From: JAGNLV01 sp964612145
Lineage (GTDB): Bacteria > Zixibacteria > MSB-5A5 > GN15 > FEB-12
Direction of reading: 5' to 3'
DNA: 64,000 bases
Assembly: GCA_964612145.1 (NCBI GenBank)
Contig: CAZTBP010000003.1
Location: 124,001 to 188,000, forward strand
The notes under the pieces: model-generated
Database searches by the model: none
Seen by the model: only the letters and a program-made list of their open reading frames with translations
Told to the model about the DNA's origin: nothing
Translations under genes and position numbers: made by a program
Shown: piece by piece, positions 48,955 to 58,417 of the stretch
Numbering within the stretch: position 1 is the stretch's first letter
Layout of the letters: the number at the start of each line of letters is the position of its first letter

Positions 48955-50625
48955 TTATTTGAGGCTACTACTCTTAGTGGTCTTATCGGCTTCATGGGGA
49001 TGTTTCTGAACCGGCAAAATGATGGTGAAGGTTGTGCCGGCGCCGACTTCTGAATCGACCTTAATTTCGCCGCCGTGTTCCTTGATAATTCCGTAGCTTA
49101 CACTGAGGCCGAGTCCGGTGCCTTTGCCGACTTCTTTTGTGGTGAAGAACGGCTCGAAAATCTTGTTGATGAGTTCGGGCTGGATTCCCTGTCCTTCGTC
49201 GATAAAGCGCAGTTCGACGGCGCCGCCGAACTCGCCCACGGCAGGGCTGAATCCGGAGATGATCCGGATTTCCGACTCGGGCGATGAGGCGTGCATGGCG
49301 TTGATAATCATGTTGGTGAAGACCTGCTGGAGCTGGCTGGCGTTGGCCTGGATCAGCGGGAGGTTTTCGGCCAGGTCAACGGTGAGGTTGATCTGTTTCA
49401 TGTGCAGCTGGTGCTCGACGAAAGTGCGGGTCTCCTGAATCACCTGGTTGACATCGACGTCCTCGAATTCGGTGGTATGGGAGGAGCGCGAGAAGCGCAG
49501 GAGGTTCTGCACGATGTTTTTGCATCGACGGGCCTGGGTTTCGATGTCGGTCAGGTAGCGAATGTAGCTTTCGGCTTCCTTTGAGGGGCCATCGGGCGGG
49601 ACGTTCTTTTTCATTTTTTCGAGCGTGAACTGGGCGTAGCCGAGGATTCCGCCAAGCGGATTGTTGAGTTCGTGGGCGACTCCGGCGGCGAGCTGACCGA
49701 TAGCGCTCATCTTTTCGGACTGGATAAGCTGGGCCTGGGCTTCTTCAAGGGCCGCTGTCCGCTCGATAATTTTCTCTTCGAGGTTGCGGTTGTATTCTTC
49801 GATTTCGTCGCGGCTCCGGCGCAGTGAATCGATCATCTTGTTAAAAGTGTTGGCGAGGTGTCCGATTTCATCGAGCTGGTTGATTTCCACGCGCTGGCTG
49901 AGATCGCCCCGGCTGACCTGGTCGGTGACGTTGACGAGCATCTGTACGGGACGGGTAACGACCCGGACAAAGAAAGTCAGGACGAGGATGGTCATGGCCA
50001 CGATGATGAGCATCAGGACGATCGCGGTTTGCTGGGCCTCGGCGATGGACTGGTTCACGGATGCCAGGGAGAGGATCAGCTTGATAGTACCGATGCGCTC
50101 GGTGACGTATTCGTGGGCGACTGATTTATCGATACCGCTGGTGATGCCAAGGGTTTCCCGGCTGAGTTTTTCACGGCGGGAGACGATCGGGTACTGGAGT
50201 TCGATGAATTCTTCGCCGTTGGCGTCTTCAATGTAGTACTCGGATCCCGAGGTGTCGGACTGTGCCGCTTGATCGAGAATGCGTTTGACACTGATGTTAG
50301 CGTCGTTCCACTCACCATGTTGCGATAGGGTCTTGTTGCTTTCGTTGTAAACGGCGGCGAAGGTGACGGCCTCGAACTGGTCGAGAATGGTCAGGAGTTC
50401 GTCGAGTTCGTATTTGGATTCGAAGAGCACGCCGCTTTCGGAGTTCATGGCGAGCATCTGGATCATGGTCTGGCCGCTGGTGGTCAGTTCTCGTCGGTAG
50501 CCGTCGGCCTGGCGGTTGATCAGGTAGCCGCTCATGACGATGATGCTAAGGATCAGCAGGAGCGAGATGGGCACCACGAACTTTGTTCGGAGGCGGAAGC
50601 TTTGCATGCGCTCAAGGAAGCTCAT
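48955..50625 (-). CDS. Membrane sensor histidine kinase with HAMP domain
   Basis: A 556-residue inner-membrane kinase. Spans at about 17-36 and 209-230 bracket a periplasmic sensor of about 170 residues. A HAMP domain follows (about 228-282), then a coiled coil (RDEIEEYNRNLEEKIIERTA), HisKA with His318 (AAGVAHELNNPLGG) and HATPase (NMIINAMHA, DEGQGIQPELI, GTGLGLSVSYGII). Its start overlaps the stop of the substrate-binding protein gene by 4 bp, so the periplasmic domain may read the ligand state of that protein. Confidence 0.95.
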   Translation of the reverse strand: MSFLERMQSFRLRTKFVVPISLLLILSIIVMSGYLINRQADGYRRELTTSGQTMIQMLAMNSESGVLFESKYELDELLTILDQFEAVTFAAVYNESNKTLSQHGEWNDANISVKRILDQAAQSDTSGSEYYIEDANGEEFIELQYPIVSRREKLSRETLGITSGIDKSVAHEYVTERIGTIKLILSLASVNQSIAEAQQTAIVLMLIIVAMTILVLTFFVRVVTRPVQMLVNVTDQVSRGDLSQRVEINQLDEIGHLANTFNKMIDSLRRSRDEIEEYNRNLEEKIIERTAALEEAQAQLIQSEKMSAIGQLAAGVAHELNNPLGGILGYAQFTLEKMKKNVPPDGPSKEAESYIRYLTDIETQARRCKNIVQNLLRFSRSSHTTEFEDVDVNQVIQETRTFVEHQLHMKQINLTVDLAENLPLIQANASQLQQVFTNMIINAMHASSPESEIRIISGFSPAVGEFGGAVELRFIDEGQGIQPELINKIFEPFFTTKEVGKGTGLGLSVSYGIIKEHGGEIKVDSEVGAGTTFTIILPVQKHPHEADKTTKSSSLK

Positions 50626-51572
50626 CTGTATACCTCCTTGGCTACCGCGACCAGTTCTTCGGGGATTTCCACGTTTATATGGTGGGCTGTTTTTTCGTTA
50701 TAGTGGAACCAGATAACATCGGCGGCAGATACGCTTATCTGGCCGGGAGGGGTTCCGGAGAGGATTCTGTTGGCGATCTGGCCGGCCTGGATTCCAACGG
50801 CTTTATAATCGAAGTCCAGGGCAAACAGGGCGCCGGATTCCACGACGTAGCGCGAGAAGCCCATAAAGGGGACGCCTTTGCGCAGGGTGTTGAGCAGGAT
50901 GTAGCGGGTGGCCTGGGGATCAAAGAGGTCGGGGTCGGCGACCGACCATACGCCGTCGACTGTTCCGGCCAGGGAATCCAGTGCCTCGGGCAGTTGTTTG
51001 CTGCTGGCGACTTTAACGGCCACAAGTTCGATATTCATGCCGGCGGCGACGCTTCTGGCCTCGCGTATGAGGCTGGCGGTATTTTCCGTATAGAGCACGC
51101 CAATGCGTTTGATATCGGGAATGATCATCCGGAAGTAGCGGAACTGGATATCGGTAGGGATATCGAGCGATGCCCCGGTGATGTTTCCGCCGGGTTTTCG
51201 GTTGGAGTCCACGAATCCGGAGAGGACCGGGTACATAACGCCGGCGAAAATAATGGGTGTTTCGCTAAAGTGCTTTTTGGCGAGCGAGGTGGCTGCGCTG
51301 CCTATGGTGAGGATAGCGCGGGGTTTGAGATCCGCAACGGCCTCAATAGTCTTTGCGTCCTGGTCGGCGCCCTGTCCGATGAAGAACGAATGCAGTTCGA
51401 TATCGGGATTGGATCGTCGGATGGTCTTTTTCGCGCCCTGCAGGGTGCGGGTGGTGGAGGTCAGCGAGTCACTCATTAATACGGCGAGTGGTTCGGCCTG
51501 TGCCTCACCGGTGGACCATAGCAGGCAGACCAGGACCAGGGCAGTGAAAGTCCATGTAATGCGCGTGTTCAT
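50622..51572 (-). CDS. ABC-type substrate-binding protein (ABC_sub_bind/TrpX-like)
   Basis: A 316-residue exported binding protein. Signal peptide TWTFTALVLVCLLWSTGEAQA. It shows the ABC_sub_bind (DUF534) two-lobe pattern: AVLMSDSLTSTTRTLQGAKK, LTIGSAATSLAKKHF, TPIIFAGVMYPV, GASLDIPTDIQFRYFRMIIP, GVLYTENTASLIREA, FMGFSRYVVESGALFALDFD. No permease or ATPase gene adjoins; instead a sensor kinase follows with a 4-bp overlap. This suggests a sensory rather than transport role. Relatives bind small aromatic or amino-acid ligands, but the ligand here is unknown. Confidence 0.9.
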   Translation of the reverse strand: MNTRITWTFTALVLVCLLWSTGEAQAEPLAVLMSDSLTSTTRTLQGAKKTIRRSNPDIELHSFFIGQGADQDAKTIEAVADLKPRAILTIGSAATSLAKKHFSETPIIFAGVMYPVLSGFVDSNRKPGGNITGASLDIPTDIQFRYFRMIIPDIKRIGVLYTENTASLIREARSVAAGMNIELVAVKVASSKQLPEALDSLAGTVDGVWSVADPDLFDPQATRYILLNTLRKGVPFMGFSRYVVESGALFALDFDYKAVGIQAGQIANRILSGTPPGQISVSAADVIWFHYNEKTAHHINVEIPEELVAVAKEVYR

Positions 51573-51915
51573 CAGGTGCGGTCGCTCTCCCTGAGTCTGT
51601 CATTTATTCGTCATTGCGGTTGTCGGTGTCACGCTGGTGGCCCGCTGTCGGCCTGCCGTGAGAGGTTCATAACACTCTCCAAAGTATCGGCTTACCGTCG
51701 GGAAAACTTGATGGACTGCGAGGGATGATATCCGAAAAATTTACCAGAGCGTCCCTATTTTTCTTTGTCAAGTATTTACAGGGGGAGCCGATAATTCAAC
51801 AGAAGACCATCAACCGATGGTACAGGTGTATTTCAGAAAGTTTAGACATATCAGTCATTTTTGCATCATGAGACGAAAACAATTTAATGTGAGACATATA
51901 CGAGGAGGAGTTGCC
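51573..51915. other. Divergent promoter region
   Basis: A 343-bp gap between the signalling operon and the TonB receptor operon. For the rightward operon TTGTCA (51765-51770) and GATAAT (51790-51795) are visible, but the 19-nt spacer is long. No firm promoter was recognised on the left. Confidence 0.35.
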
Positions 51916-54585
51916 TTGTGTAATCGGCTGAAGATGCTAGTATGTATGGTCGGTACACTGGTGCTCGCCCTGCCTCCCCTTGCTTTTTCCGGTGTTTCGG
52001 GAAAGGTGTCGGGAGTCGTGGTGGAGGCGGAGACCGGTGAGCCGATCGTCGGGGCTACCGTCCAGGTTGTCGGAACGCAAATTGGGACGACCACGGATAT
52101 TGATGGTGAGTATTTCATCATTAATCTCCCGGGCGGTAAGTATGATGTGACCGTAAACCAGATGGGTTACGAGCCGGTCACGAAAACAGGAGTTCGGGTG
52201 CTGGTTGATTTGACCACACCGCTGGACTTCGACCTGTCAATGGCGCCGGTCGCGATTACCAAAGAGGTGGTTGTGACGGCGGCCAATCCGATCATCCAGC
52301 GGGACCTGACTGCGTCGCGCATCATTTTCACCGCTGAGCGGCTGGAACTGTTGCCGAACATTACAAACGTGCAGTCGGTGCTGACGAATTATCCTGGTGT
52401 TGTCAAGGATCGGGATCAGGCGCTGCACGTCCGCGGTGGCCGGACCGGTCAGGTCAGTTACTATTATGACGGTTTCAACATCCAGGATCCGTTTACATCG
52501 GCCCAGGGTTTGAATATCATTCCGTCGTCGCTGGAGGAGCTGTCGCTGACGTCCGGCGGGTACACGGCGGAGTACGGTGAAGCGCTATCGGGTATTGTGA
52601 GCGCGGTGTCGCCTGAGGGCGGTCAGGAATATCGCGGCAGTCTCCGGATGTATGAGGGTTTCACGCATCAGTATGATGTGACTAAAGGTGACTGGGGCGA
52701 TTTGAGCAGCGCCGGGAACCGGGTGTATGCGCTGGATCTGGCCGGACCGATTCCGGGCATGGACCGCAAGAAGTACAACTTCTCGGCGGCGGCGCAGTAC
52801 CTGACCGACGACACCTATCTGCCGCATAATGACAAAATGTCCTGGACAGCGACGTCGAAGATTACGCTTCGACCGGCCAACGGCTGGAAGATCAAGACCA
52901 ACCTGACGTATTACACGGCGGACGGTTCGGTGTATGATCATGTAGACGCGAACGGAGTTTCGTATGATTTGAATCTCGACGGGCTGCCGGTGTTAGAGCG
53001 GGAGGCCTACCTGGTCGGGCTGACCAGTGACTATGCGTTCAGCGAGAAGACGGTTCTCTCAGGATCGATCAGTCGGTTTCATACGAGCCGAAAGATTGCG
53101 CCGGAGCACCTGTTTGACACGCACTGGAGCAAGTGGCCGGGTTACTCGGAGGATGCCGACGGTAATTACAATGGTACGATTCATGAGGAAACGTATCGTT
53201 CGGACGTGGATTATTCGGATCCGGCCCAGGTTGTCGGGTTCACCGTGGGTGACGATTACGATCCCACCTTTAACCACAATCGAACGTATTACAACGCCAT
53301 CAACGTGCGCCTGCTGAACCAATTCAACAAGTGGAATCAGTTCAAGATCGGTGGTGAGTATCGTCGGTACGAGATCAGCCGCGATTTCAAGCAGTTCTAC
53401 AATAGTTTCCCGTATGGTGAAAGGTACAAGTCGAAACCGACGTACGCCTCTTTCTTCGTGCAGGACAAGATGGAATACGACTACTTCATCGTGAACCTTG
53501 GTTTGCGCTACGATTATCACAACGCGGATATCGAGTACAATATCACGCCGGGTGAATTCGATGAAACGTGGAAAGAGGCTGATTCCAAGCATAAGATCTC
53601 GCCGCGGCTGGGTGTATCGTTCCCGATCACCGAGAACAGCGTGATGCACTTCAACTATGGCGTGTATTACCAGTACCCGCGGTTTACTTACCTGTACATA
53701 AACTACCAGGGCGACGTAAGAACGGGTCTGCCGCTGTTGGGTAATCCGGATCTGGAGCCGGAAGAGACGACCGCCTATGAGCTTGGTATCGACCATCTCA
53801 TCAACGAGGACTTCCGTCTGACGGCTACGGCTTACTACAAGGACGTGAAGGAGCTGGTCACGGCCCGGCCGTCGGGTTCGATTCAGGGTCAGACGATCAC
53901 GAAGCTTGATAATGACGACTACGGGTCGGTCAAGGGCGTGGACATGTCGCTTGAGATGCTGCCATCGGGTGGCTTCTTCAGCGGTTCGGTGTCGTACGGT
54001 TACATGATCGCGACGGGCAATGGTTCGTACGCGCTGGAGCCGTATTACACCTACATCCATTCGACAACGGATCCGAACGCACCGGTGACGGAGTATCCGC
54101 TTGATTTCGATCAGCGGCATACGGTCACGGCGGTGATGAGTTACCGGGTCCCGTCAGAGTGGGACGGTCGTTTCCTTGGTCAGCGGATTCCGGGTGACTG
54201 GGGCGTGACGGCGGTCGGGTACTATGGTTCCGGTTTGCCGTATTCGCCGACGGATAACACCGGGAACCGTCTGGGAGAGCGCAACGAAGCGCGTTTGCCG
54301 GCTCATTACACGGTCGACCTGCGGGTGAACAAGGATTTCCGTTTCGGCGGGGGCAACGGCCAGCGGCTGAGTCTCTTTGTCGAAGTGGACAACCTGTTTG
54401 ATCGTCGCAATGTGGTTGATCTTTATACAAATACCGGGTTGCCGGATAACGACGGTACGCAGCCGGGCGCCGGTCTGGCTTTGAACCAGGAGGAGCTTGA
54501 CTACTACGACCGTCTGTACGATCACGACCCGCAAAACTATTCTCCGCCTCGGACCATTCGGACCGGGCTGGAGTTCCATTTCTAA
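51916..54585 (+). CDS. TonB-dependent outer-membrane receptor
   Basis: A receptor of about 890 residues. Signal peptide LVCMVGTLVLALPPLAFSG. A carboxypeptidase-regulatory-like beta-sandwich follows (residues 25-105, VSGVVVEAETGEPIVGATVQ). The plug has RLELLPNITNVQSVLTNYPG, LHVRGGRTGQVSYYYDGFNI and SGGYTAEYGEALSGIV. A 22-strand-type barrel ends in the C-terminal aromatic signal LEFHF. Import is driven by TonB/ExbBD, not in the window. The start is TTG 51916, with GGAGGAG at 5 nt; the frame extends to 51817 without a site. First gene of a three-gene operon. Confidence 0.93.
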   Translation: MCNRLKMLVCMVGTLVLALPPLAFSGVSGKVSGVVVEAETGEPIVGATVQVVGTQIGTTTDIDGEYFIINLPGGKYDVTVNQMGYEPVTKTGVRVLVDLTTPLDFDLSMAPVAITKEVVVTAANPIIQRDLTASRIIFTAERLELLPNITNVQSVLTNYPGVVKDRDQALHVRGGRTGQVSYYYDGFNIQDPFTSAQGLNIIPSSLEELSLTSGGYTAEYGEALSGIVSAVSPEGGQEYRGSLRMYEGFTHQYDVTKGDWGDLSSAGNRVYALDLAGPIPGMDRKKYNFSAAAQYLTDDTYLPHNDKMSWTATSKITLRPANGWKIKTNLTYYTADGSVYDHVDANGVSYDLNLDGLPVLEREAYLVGLTSDYAFSEKTVLSGSISRFHTSRKIAPEHLFDTHWSKWPGYSEDADGNYNGTIHEETYRSDVDYSDPAQVVGFTVGDDYDPTFNHNRTYYNAINVRLLNQFNKWNQFKIGGEYRRYEISRDFKQFYNSFPYGERYKSKPTYASFFVQDKMEYDYFIVNLGLRYDYHNADIEYNITPGEFDETWKEADSKHKISPRLGVSFPITENSVMHFNYGVYYQYPRFTYLYINYQGDVRTGLPLLGNPDLEPEETTAYELGIDHLINEDFRLTATAYYKDVKELVTARPSGSIQGQTITKLDNDDYGSVKGVDMSLEMLPSGGFFSGSVSYGYMIATGNGSYALEPYYTYIHSTTDPNAPVTEYPLDFDQRHTVTAVMSYRVPSEWDGRFLGQRIPGDWGVTAVGYYGSGLPYSPTDNTGNRLGERNEARLPAHYTVDLRVNKDFRFGGGNGQRLSLFVEVDNLFDRRNVVDLYTNTGLPDNDGTQPGAGLALNQEELDYYDRLYDHDPQNYSPPRTIRTGLEFHF

Positions 54586-54600
54586 GCCGGAGCGGATAAC

Positions 54601-57303
54601 ATGAAGACATTCGAGAACAAAGTCGTACGTTATCTGGTCGCGGTTACTCTTCTGGGTCTGCTGGCGACGGCCGCGGGCGCGAAGGCGCCGACGGCTGAGC
54701 CGTTCCCGGGAACTGAGCCGGACCCGCAGTTGAGTCTGGCGCCGCACCCGGCGACCTGGGACCAGATTACGCACAATATTGGGAATATCGCGACTACGGT
54801 CGATAACTGGGGCTACATAGGTGGCTATTCGTACTACGACTATCCGTCAGGTGAGTGGCCACGCAACAGCGGGCATCACTACCTGGCCGAAGTTCGGTTC
54901 TGGATGGGCGGTGTGACTGCTGCCGGCGATACGCTGGTGGCTAATTCCGCCGATGATTTCCAGGCGTTAGCGAACCCGGACTTCACGGACAACGAGTATA
55001 AGATCCTGTTGTCCACCGATACGGCGCGGTATTACGATTATGATCCCACTGACACTACGGGACTGGGCGACGGGAGTCCGGCGTTCGGCTGGCGGGTATG
55101 GGACCCGCAGGATGGCCAGTGGGAATACAATGATGTTTACAACAGTCTTTCCTCAAGCTTTTCGCCGGGCGGCCCGACTTCGCTGCAGGATTCGCATGTG
55201 CGGTTCGGCGACGCTGCGCTGGGCTCGCCGCTGATGGGTCTGGAAGTTACCCAGACCATTTATCAGTGGAACTACTGCTATAATGAGGACTTTATGTTCG
55301 TGGTCCTTGATATCACGAACACCTCGACTGAGGACTATGCCGATTTCGCGGTCGGTGTCTATATGGATATCGACGTGGGCGGTCTCGACGGTTCCGGTGA
55401 GAACGGTCGACTGGGTGACCTAGTCGCGTTTGATTCGACCGAGAACCTGGCGTGGATCTATGACGAAGATTCCTACGATCCGGGCTGGGGGCCGCTGGTA
55501 ACGACAGGTCTGATGGGCACGAAGCTGCTGGAGACGCCGGACAATATCGGTATGACGGCATTTCGGACCGACGACTGGGCGTTTTTGCCGGAGGAGGACG
55601 AGGGTCGATATGCGATGATAAATTCGACGCAGTTTGACGCCTCGCTGCCGCCGACCGATCAGTTCTACGTGCAGTGCACGCGCGGGATCGACCTGACCGC
55701 CGGTAAGACGGTGCGGGTTGTGTTCGCACTGGTAGCAGGCGCCGATGAATCCGACTTCATGAACAACGCCCGGCTGGCCCAGGAGTTGTACGACAACTTT
55801 TTTGTCGGACCGCAGCCACCGCCGACGCCGAAACTCCAGGTTCGCGCGAGCGATGGAAAGGTGTTTCTCCAGTGGAGTGATACGTCGGAGGTTGCGAACG
55901 ATCCGATGAGCGGCGTCAATGACTTCGTTGGCTACAAGCTGTATCGAAGCGACGACCGGGGCAAGACCTGGGGAACGCCGATTTACCGGACGAACAACAA
56001 CTGCCTGGACCTGGATTATACGACGCTGGCGACCTATACAGTCAACACGCCGGGTGATCCGATTCCCCGGTCGTTTGTTGATACCGGGCTTTACAACGGA
56101 TTTGAATACTGGTACTGCCTGGCGGCGTTTGACAACGGCGACTCGGCTTTAGGTATCGATCCGCTGCAATCCGGTTTTGGTACGGCGGGCGAGGTTTCGA
56201 ACGTCATCAAAGTGGTGCCGTCGAATGATCCGGCGGGTTATTTCGACGCCCAGTCGACTGTAGAACACACGGTCGTGGGCGGAGTGGAGCCGTCGGACGG
56301 CACGGTCTACGCCGAGGTGTTCGGTCCGGATTCGCTTTTGGGTGATGATTACACGGTTGGGTTTTTCGATCAGCCGGAGGCCACCTACTGGTTCCTGGTG
56401 AACGAGACGACCGGTGATACGATACTGAGCAACCAGACTCTTTATAACGAAGATCCGAATGAGTACCCGGTGGCGGGTGGTGTTCGGGTGGTGGTTAATG
56501 ATGGTGATCATTTCCCGACCGGGATCGGGCAGACCGGTTTCGCCGGGGCTGACACGACGATGGCGGTGGCCGGATTTTACGGTCCGGGGCTGCCGAATTT
56601 CCAGGGTCTCGAGGATTATATCTTCGGGAATCAGGTATACCGCGATGACTACGAGCTTCGGTATACGGGAGATTCGTCGATGTCGGGTGATCTTGCCAGC
56701 GGCGCCGGAGTGTGGATTCCGCTGGAGGCCTGGAATATTGAGCGTAACGAGCGGGTGACGATGACGCTGTACGATGTGCAGCAGGATGGCGTCTGGCAGC
56801 CGTACGATCCGATAATTCTAGTTGATTACCCGTACGATCCGTCGACCAACCCATTCGGGGCGCCGTTCCCGTTCTCCTACAGCTGGATGTTCGATTTAGA
56901 TCCGGCGACTTATAGTCCGTCGGTAGGCGATGTGCTAACGATCGAAGGAGCACCGCTGAACGGTCCAAATGATGTGTTCACGTTCAAGCCGGACGGCATC
57001 AACTCTGCTGCGGCCGGCAACGAGCTGAAGGACATCAAGGTGGTGCCGAATCCGTACTTTGTTCGGTACAACGACGGGGTCGATCCGGAAGTAGTTTTCA
57101 TCAATGTGCCGGACGAGTGTAAAATCCGCATTTACACGCTGGCCGGTGATCTGGTGCAGACGATAGATCATGATGCAGGTACGGGTGACGCCGGTTGGGA
57201 TCTGCTGTCCAGCAATCGACAGCAGGTTGCCTCGGGCATTTACCTGTATCACGTTGAATCCGAATATGGTGAGTTCCTCGGCCGGTTCGCCGTGGTCAAA
57301 TAA
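54601..57303 (+). CDS. Large secreted protein with FlgD/T9SS-like C-terminal domain
   Basis: A secreted protein of 900 residues. Signal peptide VRYLVAVTLLGLLATAAGA. It has long beta-rich regions with aromatic and acidic repeats, and a fibronectin type III-like module (about 420-510, GKVFLQWSDTSEVANDP, FVGYKLYRSDDRGKTW). The C-terminus is DIKVVPNPYFVRYNDG, IRIYTLAGDLVQTIDHD, SGIYLYHVES, FLGRFAVVK. This is the FlgD-Ig/type IX sorting-like pattern found at the ends of surface proteins in FCB bacteria. It starts 15 bp after the TonB receptor and ends 12 bp before the PorV-like gene, so it may be the ligand-binding surface partner of the receptor. Confidence 0.82.
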   Translation: MKTFENKVVRYLVAVTLLGLLATAAGAKAPTAEPFPGTEPDPQLSLAPHPATWDQITHNIGNIATTVDNWGYIGGYSYYDYPSGEWPRNSGHHYLAEVRFWMGGVTAAGDTLVANSADDFQALANPDFTDNEYKILLSTDTARYYDYDPTDTTGLGDGSPAFGWRVWDPQDGQWEYNDVYNSLSSSFSPGGPTSLQDSHVRFGDAALGSPLMGLEVTQTIYQWNYCYNEDFMFVVLDITNTSTEDYADFAVGVYMDIDVGGLDGSGENGRLGDLVAFDSTENLAWIYDEDSYDPGWGPLVTTGLMGTKLLETPDNIGMTAFRTDDWAFLPEEDEGRYAMINSTQFDASLPPTDQFYVQCTRGIDLTAGKTVRVVFALVAGADESDFMNNARLAQELYDNFFVGPQPPPTPKLQVRASDGKVFLQWSDTSEVANDPMSGVNDFVGYKLYRSDDRGKTWGTPIYRTNNNCLDLDYTTLATYTVNTPGDPIPRSFVDTGLYNGFEYWYCLAAFDNGDSALGIDPLQSGFGTAGEVSNVIKVVPSNDPAGYFDAQSTVEHTVVGGVEPSDGTVYAEVFGPDSLLGDDYTVGFFDQPEATYWFLVNETTGDTILSNQTLYNEDPNEYPVAGGVRVVVNDGDHFPTGIGQTGFAGADTTMAVAGFYGPGLPNFQGLEDYIFGNQVYRDDYELRYTGDSSMSGDLASGAGVWIPLEAWNIERNERVTMTLYDVQQDGVWQPYDPIILVDYPYDPSTNPFGAPFPFSYSWMFDLDPATYSPSVGDVLTIEGAPLNGPNDVFTFKPDGINSAAAGNELKDIKVVPNPYFVRYNDGVDPEVVFINVPDECKIRIYTLAGDLVQTIDHDAGTGDAGWDLLSSNRQQVASGIYLYHVESEYGEFLGRFAVVK

Positions 57304-57315
57304 AGGAGGTACGAG

Positions 57316-58287
57316 GTGAAAAAGATATTACTGATCCTTGGTTTACTCCTGATTGCGGGAAGTGTTTCGGCCGAGATCTCAAAAGCCGGTTCGGCCGGAG
57401 CGCAGTTCCTCAAGATCGGGGTGGGGCCGAAATACCAGGCTATGGGTGATGCATCGACGGCGACGGTCAATGACGTCTACGCCGCGTACTGGAACCCGGC
57501 CGGTCTGGCTTATATCGATCGCAGTGAGGTCAGTTTTACCAACGTGAACTGGGTGCTGGATATTAACCTGAATTACGTTGCACTGGCTCATTATTTCGAA
57601 GAGATCGGTACGTTTGGTGTGTCGGCCTCGGTACTCTCGATGGGCGATCAGGAAATAACGACAATTGATAATCAGAACGGAACAGGCGATTACTATTCGG
57701 CGACATCGTACGCAGTTGCGGTATCGTATGCCCGGATGCTAAATGACCGGTTCTCGTTCGGCGGTTCGGTCAAGTATGTTGGTGAGCGCATTCATAACGA
57801 AAGCGCGTCCGGGTTTGCGTTTGATTTTGGTACGCAGCTGCATACCGGTTTCAAGTCGCTTCGGCTCGGCATGAGCATCACGAACCTGGGCCCGGAGCTT
57901 GATTTTAATGGTCCGGACCTGGCTGTGAGTTCCGGCCAGACGGGTGCTGAGCTAAAGACGACAGCGTATGATCTGCCGATGACGTTCCGGTTTGGCCTGG
58001 CGTACGATGTTGAGACGGGTGCGAATTCGAAGGTGACGCTGACCAGCGAGCTGGCGCATCCGAACGACAACGTGCAGCAGGGTGCATTTGGCGCCGAGTT
58101 CGGTCTCTCCGAGCAGTATTTTCTGCGCGGTGGCTATAAGCTGAATCATGACGAGGCCGGGCTGACGCTGGGCGGTGGTGTACGGACGGCGGTCTCCAGT
58201 GAGACCCGTTTGCTGGTGGACTATGCCTGGCAGGATTACGGTCGGTTGAACAATACGCACCGTTTTTCGGTCGGTTTTACGTTCTAA
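57316..58287 (+). CDS. PorV/PorQ family outer-membrane protein
   Basis: A 323-residue outer-membrane beta-barrel. Signal peptide ILLILGLLLIAGSVSA. The family signature GAQFLKIGVGPKYQAMGDAS then VYAAYWNPAGLA is near the start. Amphipathic strands follow, ending in the aromatic barrel signal HRFSVGFTF. PorV in Bacteroidetes shuttles type IX secretion cargo; relatives elsewhere are FadL-like channels. AAAGGAGG ribosome site. Its place after a protein with a T9SS-like C-terminus supports a role in delivering that protein to the surface (inference). Confidence 0.9.
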   Translation: MKKILLILGLLLIAGSVSAEISKAGSAGAQFLKIGVGPKYQAMGDASTATVNDVYAAYWNPAGLAYIDRSEVSFTNVNWVLDINLNYVALAHYFEEIGTFGVSASVLSMGDQEITTIDNQNGTGDYYSATSYAVAVSYARMLNDRFSFGGSVKYVGERIHNESASGFAFDFGTQLHTGFKSLRLGMSITNLGPELDFNGPDLAVSSGQTGAELKTTAYDLPMTFRFGLAYDVETGANSKVTLTSELAHPNDNVQQGAFGAEFGLSEQYFLRGGYKLNHDEAGLTLGGGVRTAVSSETRLLVDYAWQDYGRLNNTHRFSVGFTF

Positions 58288-58305
58288 ATTGGTTGACGAT
58301 TGATC

Positions 58306-58343
58306 AAAGCCCCCCGGATCACGGTTTCCGGGGGGCTTTTTTT
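58306..58343 (+). terminator. Rho-independent terminator of the TonB/PorV operon
   Basis: AAAGCCCCCCGGA, 8-nt loop, TCCGGGGGGCTTT, then TTTT. Very stable. It lies 18 bp after the PorV-like stop. Confidence 0.92.
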
Positions 58344-58417
58344 GGGTACCGGCTGGACAACGTTGGTAAAAGGTGTATATTCAAGCGATAATGTCAATGC
58401 ACAGGAGAGACGTCTAT

